Source: Actinomycetes bacterium
GTDB lineage: Bacteria; Actinomycetota; Acidimicrobiia; Acidimicrobiales; RAAP-2
DNA length: 64,000 nucleotides
Assembly: GCA_021818265.1 (NCBI GenBank)
Contig: JAKAEP010000001.1
Location: 62,001-126,000, forward strand
Reading direction: 5' to 3'
The notes below the pieces were generated by a model. That model had not been told where the DNA came from. It was given only the letters and a program-made list of their open reading frames with translations, and did not search any database. Positions 43,578 to 52,418 of the stretch are shown piece after piece (position 1 is the stretch's first letter; the number at the start of each line of letters is the position of its first letter). A program made the position numbers and the translations under genes.

Positions 43578-44302
43578 CCTCGACGCTCTCCATCCAGGGA
43601 CTGCGCGTCGCGGTCGGGGACCGCGAGGTCTTGAAGGGCTTCGACCTCACGATGTCCACCGGCGAGGTCCACGCCCTCATGGGCCCCAACGGCTCGGGCA
43701 AGTCGACCCTCGCCCACGCGCTCACCGGCCACCCGGGGTACCGGGTGCTCGAGGGTTCGGTGACGATCGACGGCCGCGAGCTGCTGGGGCTCTCGGCCAC
43801 CGAGCGGGCCCGGGCCGGACTCTTCCTCGCCCTCCAGCAGCCCCTCGAGGTCCCGGGCGTGCGCCCGCTCGACATGCTGGTCGCCGCCGGTGCCGACCCG
43901 GCCACGGTCGGCGCGCGCGTGCGCGAGGAGGCCTCGCGGGTCGGGCTGCGGCCCGAGCTGCTCGAGCGCTTCGTCAACGTCGACCTCTCGGGCGGCGAGC
44001 GCAAGCGCGCGGAGATGGTCCAGCTCGGGGTGCTGCGTCCGCGGTTCTGCCTGCTCGACGAGGTCGACTCGGGCCTCGACGTCGACGCCCTCGCCGCGGT
44101 CGCGCGGCGCCTGTCGTCGGCGGTGGGCGAGTGGGAGTGCGGCGTGCTCGCCATCACGCACTTCCGTCGACTGCTGGTGGAGCTCGTGCCCACGACCATC
44201 CACGTCGTGCGCGACGGCCGGGTCGTGGCGACCGGTGGCCCCGAGATCGCCGAGCGCCTCGAGCGCGAGGGCTACGACGGCTTCCGCGCGCCGCGGGCCT
44301 GA
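43574..44302 (+). CDS. sufC: Fe-S cluster assembly ATPase SufC (copy 1, with sufD)
   Basis: 242 residues, ABC ATPase without membrane partner. Walker A GPNGSGKST, Q-loop region ALQQPLEVPG, signature LSGGERKRAEM, Walker B LLDEVDSGLD and switch His (AITHFRRLL) are all intact. It powers SufBCD conformational changes. A second sufC lies at 47433-48191. The start overlaps the Rieske gene (GTGA). Confidence 0.93.
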   Translation: MTSTLSIQGLRVAVGDREVLKGFDLTMSTGEVHALMGPNGSGKSTLAHALTGHPGYRVLEGSVTIDGRELLGLSATERARAGLFLALQQPLEVPGVRPLDMLVAAGADPATVGARVREEASRVGLRPELLERFVNVDLSGGERKRAEMVQLGVLRPRFCLLDEVDSGLDVDALAAVARRLSSAVGEWECGVLAITHFRRLLVELVPTTIHVVRDGRVVATGGPEIAERLEREGYDGFRAPRA

Positions 44303-44337
44303 CCCGGGCGCGCGACCACCGGCGGTAGAATCGTTCG

Positions 44338-45723
44338 ATGCCCAGGGGACGAGACGGGGGCGGCCGCGACCGCGAGCCGTCCCGGCGCTCCGAGGGGGTC
44401 GCCAACGAGGACCGGCTGCGCGCCCTCGGTGACGCCGTCGACGGGCGCACCCCCGCCGCCCCGCGTACCCCGCGGCGCCGGCGACGCCGGGCCGGGCGCA
44501 TCGCGCTCATCAGCGTGGCCAGCCTCGTCGCCCTCCTCGTGGTCGTCGTCGGCGGGGGCTACCTCTACGCCAACTGGCGCTTCTCGCAGATCCACAAGAT
44601 CAACGTCACGAGCGAGGTCAAGCCCATCTCGGGCAAGCCCTTCAACATCCTCGTGGTGGGGTCGGACTCGCGCGCGGGCCTCTCGGGCCTGGTCGGCCGG
44701 CAGACCGGCGCGAGCGCCGGACTGGTCGCGGGTCAGCGCAGCGACGTCGTCAAGATCGTCCACGTCGATCCCCAGGCCGGCACGATCAGCGTGATCTCGA
44801 TCCCGCGCGACACCATGGTGACCCTGCTCGCCAACCAGAACCTCTACGGCCAGGCCAACCGGATCAACGTGAACTTCGGCAGCGGGCCGTCCCTGCTCGC
44901 CCAGACCATCACGGCCAACTTCGGCATCCCCATCAACGACACGGTCGTGGTGAGCTTCGCCGGGCTGATCAACGCGGCCGACGCCCTGGGCGGGGTCTAC
45001 CTGGACTTCCCCTACCCGGCGGCCGACCCGTACTCGGGCCTGCGGATCCGCCACCCGGGCTGCCAGCTGATCAAGGGCTTCGAGGCGCTCGCGGTCGTGC
45101 GCAGCCGCCACTACTACTACAACGTCAAGGGCCACGGCGTCTGGCCGGGCGACAACACCCCGCCCGCCACCCTCTACGCCGACGGATGGCTCTACGACGG
45201 GACGAGCGACTTCGGTCGCATCGAGCGTCAGAGCGCCTTCTTGCGCGCGATGGTCGACCGGGGCAAGACCCTCTACAACCCCCTCACCATCAACAACTTC
45301 CTCTCCAAGGTCCCCCAGGGGATCACCCTTGACCAGAACTTCAGCCTGAACGAGCTGGTGGGGCTGGCCGTGCGCTTCCACAGCCTGAACGCGAACGCCA
45401 TCTCGACCTACACCCTGCCGGTCTACTCGGCGACCAACCCGGTCCTCGGCGACGTGCTCTACGTCCAGCAGCCCGAGACCCAGCAGCTCTTCGTCAACGT
45501 CTTCGGCTCCGAGCTCGAGACGCCGACCAACCCGCCGCCCAACTCCTCGGGCCAGACGCCGCTGCCCCCGGCGATCGCGCCCACGACCACCACGACGGCG
45601 GGGGCCACGCGCGCCGCGGGCTCGTCCACCTCGGGCCGCGCCACCCGCGCGACGCCGACCACTACCACGACGAGCCCCACCGCGAGCTACGCGTCGTACA
45701 ACCCGCGGCCCTGCGCGCCCTAG
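44338..45723 (+). CDS. LytR-CpsA-Psr (LCP) family cell wall glycopolymer ligase
   Basis: 461 residues. Cytoplasmic basic tail, one helix at about 53-77, then the LCP domain with GSDSRAG, SIPRDTMV, the Asn/Asp region INVNFG and RSRHYYY. It attaches teichoic or arabinogalactan-type polymers to peptidoglycan. The C-terminus has a Thr/Ser-rich exported tail (TTTTT runs). A TAGAAT box at 44326-44331 is 6 nt before the ATG, so it has its own leaderless promoter. Confidence 0.92.
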   Translation: MPRGRDGGGRDREPSRRSEGVANEDRLRALGDAVDGRTPAAPRTPRRRRRRAGRIALISVASLVALLVVVVGGGYLYANWRFSQIHKINVTSEVKPISGKPFNILVVGSDSRAGLSGLVGRQTGASAGLVAGQRSDVVKIVHVDPQAGTISVISIPRDTMVTLLANQNLYGQANRINVNFGSGPSLLAQTITANFGIPINDTVVVSFAGLINAADALGGVYLDFPYPAADPYSGLRIRHPGCQLIKGFEALAVVRSRHYYYNVKGHGVWPGDNTPPATLYADGWLYDGTSDFGRIERQSAFLRAMVDRGKTLYNPLTINNFLSKVPQGITLDQNFSLNELVGLAVRFHSLNANAISTYTLPVYSATNPVLGDVLYVQQPETQQLFVNVFGSELETPTNPPPNSSGQTPLPPAIAPTTTTTAGATRAAGSSTSGRATRATPTTTTTSPTASYASYNPRPCAP

Positions 45724-45730
45724 GGGCGGG

Positions 45731-46198
45731 TCAGTCGGCCGGGGCCTCGTCGAGTCCCTGGGCGAGCGTCGTCCAGGCGAGCATGGCGCACTTGATGCGC
45801 ACGGGGAACTTCACCACGCCGGCGAGGGCGGCGAGCTCGCCCAGCGAGCGCACGTCGGGCGTCTCGGGCTCGCCGCCCTCGTCGAGGCGGGTCTCGGTGA
45901 CGGTCATCAGCTGGCGGAACCGCTCGAGGGCGGCGCGGACCTCGGCGAGGGCCTTGCCCTTGACGGCCGCGCCCATGAGCGAGGCGGAGGCCTGGGAGAT
46001 CGAGCAGCCCCGACCCGTCATCTTGATGTCGGCCAGGCGGCCGTCGGCCAGCTCGAGGTAGAGGGTTATCTCGTCGCCGCAGAGCGGGTTGAAGCCCTCG
46101 ACGCGCGTCGCCGGAGGCGTGGGGAGCTCGCCCCGGTTGCGCGGGGTGCGGTAGTGGTCGAGGATGATCTCGCGGTAGAGGTCGTCGAGGTTGGCCAC
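45731..46198 (-). CDS. sufU: SUF system sulfur-transfer / scaffold protein SufU
   Basis: 155 residues. Zn/Cys residues Cys40 (NPLCGDE), Cys65 (GRGCSISQAS) and Cys137 (IKCAMLAW) are in place. In Gram-positive bacteria SufU accepts persulfide sulfur from SufS. It starts at a GTG two bases after the sufS stop. The 3' end faces the LCP gene. Confidence 0.94.
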   Translation of the reverse strand: MANLDDLYREIILDHYRTPRNRGELPTPPATRVEGFNPLCGDEITLYLELADGRLADIKMTGRGCSISQASASLMGAAVKGKALAEVRAALERFRQLMTVTETRLDEGGEPETPDVRSLGELAALAGVVKFPVRIKCAMLAWTTLAQGLDEAPAD

Positions 46199-46200
46199 GG

Positions 46201-47436
46201 TCAGGCGAAGAGGTCGAGGGCGTGGCCGAGCCCCTCGAGGAGGGCGTCGGTGTCGCGGGCGAGCGAGTAGGGCCCGAAGGAGGCGCGGGCGGTGGCCGCG
46301 AGCCCGAAGCGGTGCATCAGGGGCTTCGCGCAGTGGTGGCCGGGGCGCACACACACCCCGTGCTGGTCCAGGACCTGGGCCACGTCGTGGGGGTGGACGC
46401 CGTCGACGTCGAGGCTGAGCACGCCGCCGCGATCGGCGACGTCGCGCGGGCCGATCACCCGCACCCGCCCGGCGAAGGTCCGCTCGAGGCGCTCGAGGGC
46501 GTCGCGGGTCAGCTCGCGCTCGTGGGCCTCGACGGCGTCGGGGCCCAGGCCCTCGAGATAGCGGATGGCGGCGTGGAGACCGACGGCCTCGGCGATGGGG
46601 GGCGTGCCGGCCTCGAAGCGCGCGACCCCGTGGGCGGGGGTGAAGCCGTCGGTGCGCACGTCGGCGATCATCCCGCCGCCCCCGAGGAAGGGGGGCATCG
46701 CCTCGAGCAGGGAGTGCCGTGCCCAGAGGACCCCGATGCCGGTGGGCCCGAGCATCTTGTGGCCGCTGAAGGCCAGGAAGTCGATCCCGTCGCGCGCGAC
46801 GTCGCTCGAGCCGTGCGCCACCGACTGCGCGCCGTCCACCGCGAGCAGCGCCCCGTGGGCGTGGGCGAGTCGGGCGAGCGCGGCGAGGTCGTTGCGCGTG
46901 CCCAGCACGTTGGACATCCCGGTCACGCTCAGCAGCTTCGCGCCGTCGAGCAGCTGGTCGGCGTGGGAGAGGTCGAGGCGGTAGTCGTCGCCGACGGGGA
47001 CGAACCGGACCTCGATCCCGTGGCTCTCGCGCAGCTGGAACCAGGGCACGACGTTGGCGTGGTGCTCCATCTCGGTCACGACGACGACATCGCCGGGCTT
47101 GAGCCGGGACGCCCCCCAGCTGCGCGCGAGCAGGTTGAACGACTCGGTCGTGTTCTTGGTGAAGACGACCTCCTCGGCGCCGCCGGGGGCGTTGATGAAG
47201 CGCGCCACGGCCGCGCGGGCGCCCTCGTAGTCGGCCGTCGCCTCCTCGGCGGTGAGGTAGACGCCCCGGTGGACGTTGGCGTGGTGGCGCTCGTAGTAGC
47301 GGTCCATCGCCTCGATGACCGCGCGCGGCGGCAGGGTGCTCGAGGCCGAATCGAGGTAGGTGAGGGGGCGCCCGTGCACCTCGCGGTGGAACTGGGGCAC
47401 GTCGGCGCGCACGCGCGACGGGCTGTAGCTGGTCAC
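46201..47436 (-). CDS. sufS: Cysteine desulfurase SufS
   Basis: 411 residues, PLP-dependent. Lys227 in AFSGHKMLGPTG binds PLP; Cys369 in RPGHHCAKPLMHRFG is the persulfide-forming cysteine. It provides sulfur for cluster assembly together with SufU. GTGA overlap with the upstream sufC copy. Confidence 0.95.
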   Translation of the reverse strand: MTSYSPSRVRADVPQFHREVHGRPLTYLDSASSTLPPRAVIEAMDRYYERHHANVHRGVYLTAEEATADYEGARAAVARFINAPGGAEEVVFTKNTTESFNLLARSWGASRLKPGDVVVVTEMEHHANVVPWFQLRESHGIEVRFVPVGDDYRLDLSHADQLLDGAKLLSVTGMSNVLGTRNDLAALARLAHAHGALLAVDGAQSVAHGSSDVARDGIDFLAFSGHKMLGPTGIGVLWARHSLLEAMPPFLGGGGMIADVRTDGFTPAHGVARFEAGTPPIAEAVGLHAAIRYLEGLGPDAVEAHERELTRDALERLERTFAGRVRVIGPRDVADRGGVLSLDVDGVHPHDVAQVLDQHGVCVRPGHHCAKPLMHRFGLAATARASFGPYSLARDTDALLEGLGHALDLFA

Positions 47437-48191
47437 GCGCTCACCGCTCGCCAGGCGTCGTAGCCGTGCTCGTCGATGCGCCGGGCGACCTCGGCGCCGC
47501 CGCTCTCGACGACGCGCCCGTCGACCAGGACGTGGACGTGGTCGGGGACGATCTCGTCGAGGAGCTTCACGTAGTGGGTCACGAGGACGACCGCCATCTC
47601 GGGGTGGCGCTCGCGGACCGTGGTCACCCCGCGCGCGACCACCCGCAGGGCGTCGATGTCGAGGCCGGAGTCGGTCTCGTCGAGCAGCGCCACCACGGGC
47701 TCGAGCAGGGCCATCTGGAGGACCTCGTTGCGCTTGCGCTCCCCGCCGGAGAAGCCGTCGTTGAGGTGGCGCTCGGCGAAGGCGTCGTCGATGCCCAGGC
47801 GTTCCATCCACTCGGCGAGCTCGAGGCGCACCTCGAGCACGCTGAGCTCCTCGAGGCCGCGTCGCGCGGCGATGGCCTGGCGCAGGAACTGCACGACCGA
47901 GACCCCGCTGATCGCCTCGGGGTACTGGAAGGCCATGAACAGCCCCGCCCGGGCCCGCTCGTCGGGGGTCCAGTCGGTGACGTCCTGGCCGGCGAGAGCG
48001 ATCCGCCCGCGCGTCACGGTGTAGCCGGGGTGGCCCATGACGACGCTCGCGAGCGTGGACTTGCCGGCCCCGTTGGGGCCCATCAGGGCGTGCACCTCGC
48101 CCGGGCGCACGACGAGGTCGACCCCGCGCAGGATGGGGGCCCCGTCGGCCTCGACGTGGAGGTCGGTCAGCTCGAGGAGGGCGTCGGGCAC
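47433..48191 (-). CDS. sufC: Fe-S cluster assembly ATPase SufC (copy 2, with sufS-sufU)
   Basis: 252 residues with complete ABC motifs: GPNGAGKST, FQYPEAISGVS Q-loop, FSGGERKRNEV, LLDETDSGLDIDAL and VTHYVKLL. The YPEAISGV region is closer to canonical SufC than the copy at 43574, so this may be the housekeeping partner of SufB/SufD. It heads a minus-strand sufC-sufS-sufU operon. A TAGGCT box (complement of 48198-48203) lies 6 nt upstream of the GTG. Confidence 0.94.
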   Translation of the reverse strand: MPDALLELTDLHVEADGAPILRGVDLVVRPGEVHALMGPNGAGKSTLASVVMGHPGYTVTRGRIALAGQDVTDWTPDERARAGLFMAFQYPEAISGVSVVQFLRQAIAARRGLEELSVLEVRLELAEWMERLGIDDAFAERHLNDGFSGGERKRNEVLQMALLEPVVALLDETDSGLDIDALRVVARGVTTVRERHPEMAVVLVTHYVKLLDEIVPDHVHVLVDGRVVESGGAEVARRIDEHGYDAWRAVSA

Positions 48192-48197
48192 GCCACG

Positions 48198-48226
48198 AGC
48201 CTAATGGGGTCGACCCCGGGTCTCAC
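48198..48226 (-). promoter_or_regulatory. Promoter of the minus-strand sufC-sufS-sufU operon
   Basis: On the minus strand, GTGAGA (complement of 48221-48226) and TAGGCT (complement of 48198-48203) are separated by 17 bp, and the start codon follows after 6 nt. The transcript would be leaderless. Confidence 0.55.
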
Positions 48227-48840
48227 CAGCCGCGCGCGATCCACTCGTCGAGGTGGGGCGACTCCGCGCCGAGGCTCGAGGGGGCGCCGTGGCCGGGCCA
48301 GAAGGTCGTCGCGGCGGCGAAGGGCCGGAACAGTCGATCCTCGATGGAGGTGATGATGGTGGCGAAGTCGCCGCCCTCGAAGGTGGTGTTGCCGGGCCCG
48401 CCCGGGAAGAGGGTGTCGCCGGTGAACAGCACCGGCCGGCCCTCGAGGGCGAAGCAGACGCTGCCCGGGGTGTGGCCCGGGGTGTGGATCGCGCGCAGGC
48501 CCAGCTCGCCCACTGCGATCACCTCCCCGTCGTCGATGAGCCGGTCGTGGCCCGGGAGGTCCGAGGCGTCCTCGGACCGGACCCAGACCGGCACCCCGGC
48601 CGCGCGCATCTCGGCGACGGCCCCGACGTGGTCCCAGTGGCCGTGGGTGGTGAGGACGAGCTCGACGCCGAGCTCGTCGACGAGCGGCACCAGACGGTCG
48701 GGCTCGTTGGCCGCGTCGATCAGGGCCGCGCGGCCGGTGCGCGAGCAGCGCACGACGTAGACGTTGTTCTCGACCGGTCCGACGACGAGCCGGTAGACCT
48801 CGGCGGCGGCGTCGGACCAGACGGTCTCGGTGGATCCCAT
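48223..48840 (-). CDS. MBL-fold metallo-hydrolase, glyoxalase II-like
   Basis: 205 residues. Metal-binding HGHWDH at 66-71, then later His in IHTPGHTPGS and Asp in LFTGDTLFPGG, and a C-terminal PGHG. The fold and size match YcbL/GloB-like thioester hydrolases. The exact substrate is unknown. Confidence 0.85.
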   Translation of the reverse strand: MGSTETVWSDAAAEVYRLVVGPVENNVYVVRCSRTGRAALIDAANEPDRLVPLVDELGVELVLTTHGHWDHVGAVAEMRAAGVPVWVRSEDASDLPGHDRLIDDGEVIAVGELGLRAIHTPGHTPGSVCFALEGRPVLFTGDTLFPGGPGNTTFEGGDFATIITSIEDRLFRPFAAATTFWPGHGAPSSLGAESPHLDEWIARGW

Positions 48841-48917
48841 GGCCGCAGTGTGCCACGGAGCCGGCCCCGGTGGGACTTGGCTAGTCTCGGTGGGGCGCCG
48901 GAGAGAGGGGTCGGGCG

Positions 48918-50033
48918 ATGAATTTCGGCTTTAGCGAGGAGCAGGACGAGCTGCGCAAGATGGTGCGGCGATTCCTCGAGGAGAAGTCCCCCGAGACCGA
49001 GGTGCGCCGCCTCATGGCCACGGCCGAGGGGTACGACCCGGCGGTGTGGGAGCAGATGGCCCGCGAGCTCGCCCTCCAGGGACTGGGAATCCCGGAGGCC
49101 TTCGGGGGCCAGGGGTTCGGCCCGGTCGAGCTCTACGTCGTCTTCGAGGAGATGGGCGCGGCCCTCTTGTGCGCGCCGTACTTCTCCACCGTCGCCCTGG
49201 CGGCGAACGCCGTCACCTTCGTCGGCGGGCCCGAGGACCACGCGCGCTACCTGCCGGGCATCGCGAGCGGCGAGACCATCGCGACGGTGGCCCTCACCGA
49301 CGACTCCGGGTCGTGGGACCTCGCCGGCGCCGCGGCGAGCGCCCGGCCCGAGGGGGACGGCTGGCGGCTGAGTGGCGTGCGCAACTACGTGACCGACGGC
49401 TCGACGGCGAACCTCGTGCTCGTGCCGGCGACGACCGCGGCGGGCCTCTCGCTCTTCGCGGTCGAGGGCGACGCGCCGGGCCTCGCCCGCGAGGCGCTCG
49501 CCACGATGGACCAGACGCGCAAGCAGAGCCGGCTCGTCCTGGAGGACGTCCCGGCGACCCTCGTCGGCGTCGACGGCGGGGCCGGCGAGGGGCTCGCCAC
49601 GACCCTGCAGGTCGCCGCCGCGCTCCTCGCCGCCGAGCAGGTGGGCGGAGCCCAGCGGGTTCTCGACAGCTCGGTCGAGTACGCCAAGACCCGTGTCCAG
49701 TTCGGCCGTCCCATCGGGTCGTTCCAGGCGATCAAGCACAAGTGCGCCGACATGCTCCTCGACGTCGAGTCGGCCAAGTCGGCCGCCTACTACGCCGCCT
49801 GGGCGGCCCAGGAGCGAAACGAGGAACTGCCGATCGCCGCGAGCCTCGCCAAGTCGTTCTGCTCGGAGGCCTACTTCCACTGCGCCGCGGAGAACATCCA
49901 GATCCACGGCGGCATCGGCTTCACCTGGGAGCACCCGGCCCACCTCTACTTCAAGCGGGCCAAGAGCTCCGAGCTCTTCCTCGGCGACCCCAGCTACCAC
50001 CGCGAGATCCTCGCCCAGCGCCTGGGCATCTAG
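48918..50033 (+). CDS. Acyl-CoA dehydrogenase family protein (FadE-like)
   Basis: 371 residues, FAD-dependent fold. The FAD and substrate segments FGRPIGSFQAIKHKCADM and IQIHGGIGFTWEHPAHLYFKR are typical of the FadE groups of Mycobacterium. The YEGT-type catalytic Glu seen in the gene at 27460 is absent at the C-terminus, so the active base must lie elsewhere or the protein may need a partner subunit, as in heteromeric FadEs. No partner dehydrogenase is adjacent. A TAGTCT box is at 48882-48887. Confidence 0.88.
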   Translation: MNFGFSEEQDELRKMVRRFLEEKSPETEVRRLMATAEGYDPAVWEQMARELALQGLGIPEAFGGQGFGPVELYVVFEEMGAALLCAPYFSTVALAANAVTFVGGPEDHARYLPGIASGETIATVALTDDSGSWDLAGAAASARPEGDGWRLSGVRNYVTDGSTANLVLVPATTAAGLSLFAVEGDAPGLAREALATMDQTRKQSRLVLEDVPATLVGVDGGAGEGLATTLQVAAALLAAEQVGGAQRVLDSSVEYAKTRVQFGRPIGSFQAIKHKCADMLLDVESAKSAAYYAAWAAQERNEELPIAASLAKSFCSEAYFHCAAENIQIHGGIGFTWEHPAHLYFKRAKSSELFLGDPSYHREILAQRLGI

Positions 50034-50037
50034 CGCG

Positions 50038-50784
50038 GTGCTCGTCACCGAGCAGCTGGCGAGCGCCGACTCGACGCTCGAGCTGCGCGTGTGCACCTCG
50101 GGCTCGCGGCCGGTGACCGGCCACGTCCTGGTCCTCGCCCACGGCCTGCCACGCCTGATGGGCATGGGACGCCAGGCCGCGGGCCTCCTGCCCGAGCTCG
50201 CCGAGCACGTGGCCAACGAGTCGGGCTGGACCGTGGCGACGGGCACCCTCTCGGGGGTGGGGGCGAGCACCGGCACCTTCAGCGCGAGCCAGTGGCGTCG
50301 CGACCTCGCGGCCATCGTCGAGCGGGTCGCCGAGGGCGAGGGGCGCGTCTCGATCGCCGGCTTCGGCTTCGGCGGGTCGCTCGCTCTCGCGGTGGCCGCC
50401 GCCGACGACCGGGTCCGCGGGGTGGCGACCTTCGCCTCGCCGGCCCACCTCGAGCGTTGGATCGGCTCGCCCGAGGAGTTCCACCACTCGGTCCAGGTGG
50501 GCGGCGTCGTCGGGGATCCCGAGGACCTGCTCGCCCCGGAGGACCTCGCGGCCGACGTGCTCTCGGTGGACCCGCTCGGCTCGATCGCCGCGGTGGCGCC
50601 GCGCCGGCTCCTCGTGGGCCACGGCACCGACGACGTGGAGGTGCCCCCGAGCGACGCCCGCGACCTGGTGGCCGCGGCCGAGGGGCGTGCCGAGCTTCGG
50701 CTCATCCAGGGCGCGGGCCACCAGCTGCGGGCCGACCCCCGGATGGTGGCGACGCTACTGGGCTGGCTCGACCGGCACCGCTGA
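50038..50784 (+). CDS. Alpha/beta hydrolase-fold protein lacking the nucleophile serine
   Basis: 248 residues from a GTG 4 bp after the acyl-CoA dehydrogenase stop. The fold is clear: HGLP at 35-38 for the oxyanion region, an acidic DD in HGTDDVEVP and a His in GAGHQLRADP. The nucleophile elbow, normally GxSxGG, reads GFGFGG with Gly110 in place of serine. The protein is therefore either a non-catalytic relative or uses a different residue. Its end overlaps thiE by 30 bp. Confidence 0.8.
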   Translation: MLVTEQLASADSTLELRVCTSGSRPVTGHVLVLAHGLPRLMGMGRQAAGLLPELAEHVANESGWTVATGTLSGVGASTGTFSASQWRRDLAAIVERVAEGEGRVSIAGFGFGGSLALAVAAADDRVRGVATFASPAHLERWIGSPEEFHHSVQVGGVVGDPEDLLAPEDLAADVLSVDPLGSIAAVAPRRLLVGHGTDDVEVPPSDARDLVAAAEGRAELRLIQGAGHQLRADPRMVATLLGWLDRHR

Positions 50785-51402
50785 GAGGGCCTCGTCGAGC
50801 GCGCGGCGCAGCGCGCGGGCCGCGGCGCCCGGGTCGGGCGCCTCGGTGAGGGCGCGCACCACGACGAAGTGGCGCAGCCCCTCGGCCACGAGCGCACCCA
50901 CCGTCGTCGGGCTCACGCCGCCGGTGACAAAGACCGGCCGGTCGCTGGCGTGCTGGGCGCGGAGCGCGTAGCCGACCCCCGTGCCCGGGCGCCCCGCCTT
51001 GGTGGGGGTGGGCACGATCGGCCCCGCGCTCAGGTAGGTCGCCGAGGTCGCGAGGGCCGCCTCGAGCTCGGCCTCGGCGTGGGTCGAGAGCCCGACGATC
51101 GCCCCCTCGCCCAGCAGCGCTCGACAGCGCTCGACCGCGACGTCCTCCTGGCCCACGTGGACGCCGTCGGCGGCGACCTCGGCGGCGAGCTCGGGGGAGT
51201 CGTTCACGACGAAGGGGACCCCGAGGTCCCGGCACAGGCGGGCGAGCTCGCCGGCCGGCCCGCGCTGGTCGCTCGTCGGGGCGGTCTTCTCGCGCAGCTG
51301 GACGACGTCGACGCCGCCCTCGACGACGGCCCGCACGAAGTCGCTGAGGTCGTCGCGCAGCCCCACGCAGAGGTAGAGGCGGCGATCCGCCAGGCTGGGC
51401 AC
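50755..51402 (-). CDS. thiE: Thiamine phosphate synthase
   Basis: 215 residues, TIM barrel. Joins HMP-PP and thiazole phosphate. Motifs: QLREK, FVVNDSPELA, DGVHVGQEDV, a GLSTHA phosphate loop, GPIVPTPTKAG and FVTGGVS. The usual thiamine genes are not next to it. A GTG at 51402 is the only suitable start. Confidence 0.93.
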   Translation of the reverse strand: MPSLADRRLYLCVGLRDDLSDFVRAVVEGGVDVVQLREKTAPTSDQRGPAGELARLCRDLGVPFVVNDSPELAAEVAADGVHVGQEDVAVERCRALLGEGAIVGLSTHAEAELEAALATSATYLSAGPIVPTPTKAGRPGTGVGYALRAQHASDRPVFVTGGVSPTTVGALVAEGLRHFVVVRALTEAPDPGAAARALRRALDEALSAVPVEPAQ

Positions 51403-51451
51403 TGCTCCACGTTAGGGGGCTCGCGCGGCCCCGGTGGGGCAGAATGGGGCG

Positions 51452-51910
51452 GTGCAGATCCCCGCGAAGGCCGAGTACGCGATCCGCGCGCTGCTCAGCC
51501 TCGCGGCGAGCGACGCCTCGGTCAGCGCCGAGCACCTGGCCCAGGAGCAGGACCTGCCGGCCAAGTTCCTCGGCGCGATCCTCTCGGACCTGCGCCGCGG
51601 CGGGCTGGTGACCAGCCAGCGCGGACCCGAGGGCGGATTCCGACTGGCGAAGGACCCCGACGCGGTCATGATCGCCGACGTCTTGCGGGTGGTCAGCGGT
51701 CCCATGGCCGGGGTGCGGGGCATGCGGCCCGAGACCCTCGCCTACGAGGGCTCCGCCGAGCACCTGCGCGAGGTCTGGGTGGCGGTGCGCGCCGCGCTGC
51801 GCGAGGTGCTCGAGCACGTGACCCTGGGCCAGGTCCTGCGCGGGGACCTGCCCACCGCGGTGACGCGCTTCACCGACGACCCCGACGCCTGGATCACCCG
51901 GGTCATATGA
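51452..51910 (+). CDS. Rrf2-family transcription regulator
   Basis: 152 residues. Winged helix-turn-helix with the family start VQIPAKAEYAIRALLSLA, LAQEQDLPAKFLGAILSDLRRGGLVTSQRG and GGFRLAKDP. There is no cysteine, so it cannot bind the iron-sulfur cluster of IscR/NsrR-type members. A GTG at 51434 is in frame, but a CAGAAT box at 51440-51445 is 6 nt before the GTG at 51452, and the family N-terminus fits there. It overlaps rnhA (ATGA). Its target is unknown. Confidence 0.88.
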   Translation: MQIPAKAEYAIRALLSLAASDASVSAEHLAQEQDLPAKFLGAILSDLRRGGLVTSQRGPEGGFRLAKDPDAVMIADVLRVVSGPMAGVRGMRPETLAYEGSAEHLREVWVAVRAALREVLEHVTLGQVLRGDLPTAVTRFTDDPDAWITRVI

Positions 51911-52344
51911 CGCTCGTGCACACCGACGGGGCCTGCCGCGGCAACCCCGGCCCCGGGGGCTGGGCGTGGGCCGTGGGCACGACCCGCTACGCCAGCGGCG
52001 CCGAGGCCCACACCACGAACCAGCGCATGGAGCTCACGGCCGTCGTGGAGGCGCTGCGCGCCAACCCCGACGGCGCGATCGAGGTGGTGAGCGACTCGAA
52101 CTACGTCGTGCGCTGCTTCCACGACCGCTGGTACGTCGGGTGGCGCCGGCGCGGGTGGCGCAACAGCCAGAACCAGCCCGTCGCCAACCGGGACCTCTGG
52201 GAGGCTCTGCTGCCCCTGGCGCTCGACTCGGGCCGCGAGGTCCGCTTCTCGTGGGTACGCGGCCACGCCGGGGACCCCATGAACGAGTTCGTCGACCGCC
52301 TCGCGACGGCCGCGGCCGACGCCCAGCGCGGTCAGAGCGCCTGA
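51907..52344 (+). CDS. rnhA: Ribonuclease HI
   Basis: 145 residues. Degrades the RNA strand of RNA-DNA hybrids. Catalytic acids Asp7 (HTDGACRGNPGPGGW), Glu42 (QRMELTAV), Asp63 (SDSNYVV) and Asp130 (NEFVDRLA) are all seen. ATGA overlap with the Rrf2 gene. Confidence 0.95.
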   Translation: MTLVHTDGACRGNPGPGGWAWAVGTTRYASGAEAHTTNQRMELTAVVEALRANPDGAIEVVSDSNYVVRCFHDRWYVGWRRRGWRNSQNQPVANRDLWEALLPLALDSGREVRFSWVRGHAGDPMNEFVDRLATAAADAQRGQSA

Positions 52345-52418
52345 TCCCGTCGGGCCCGGCGCCCGGGGAACATTAGGATTCCCCGGGGGGTTGGTCGGGA
52401 CGACGGAAAGGTGTGACC

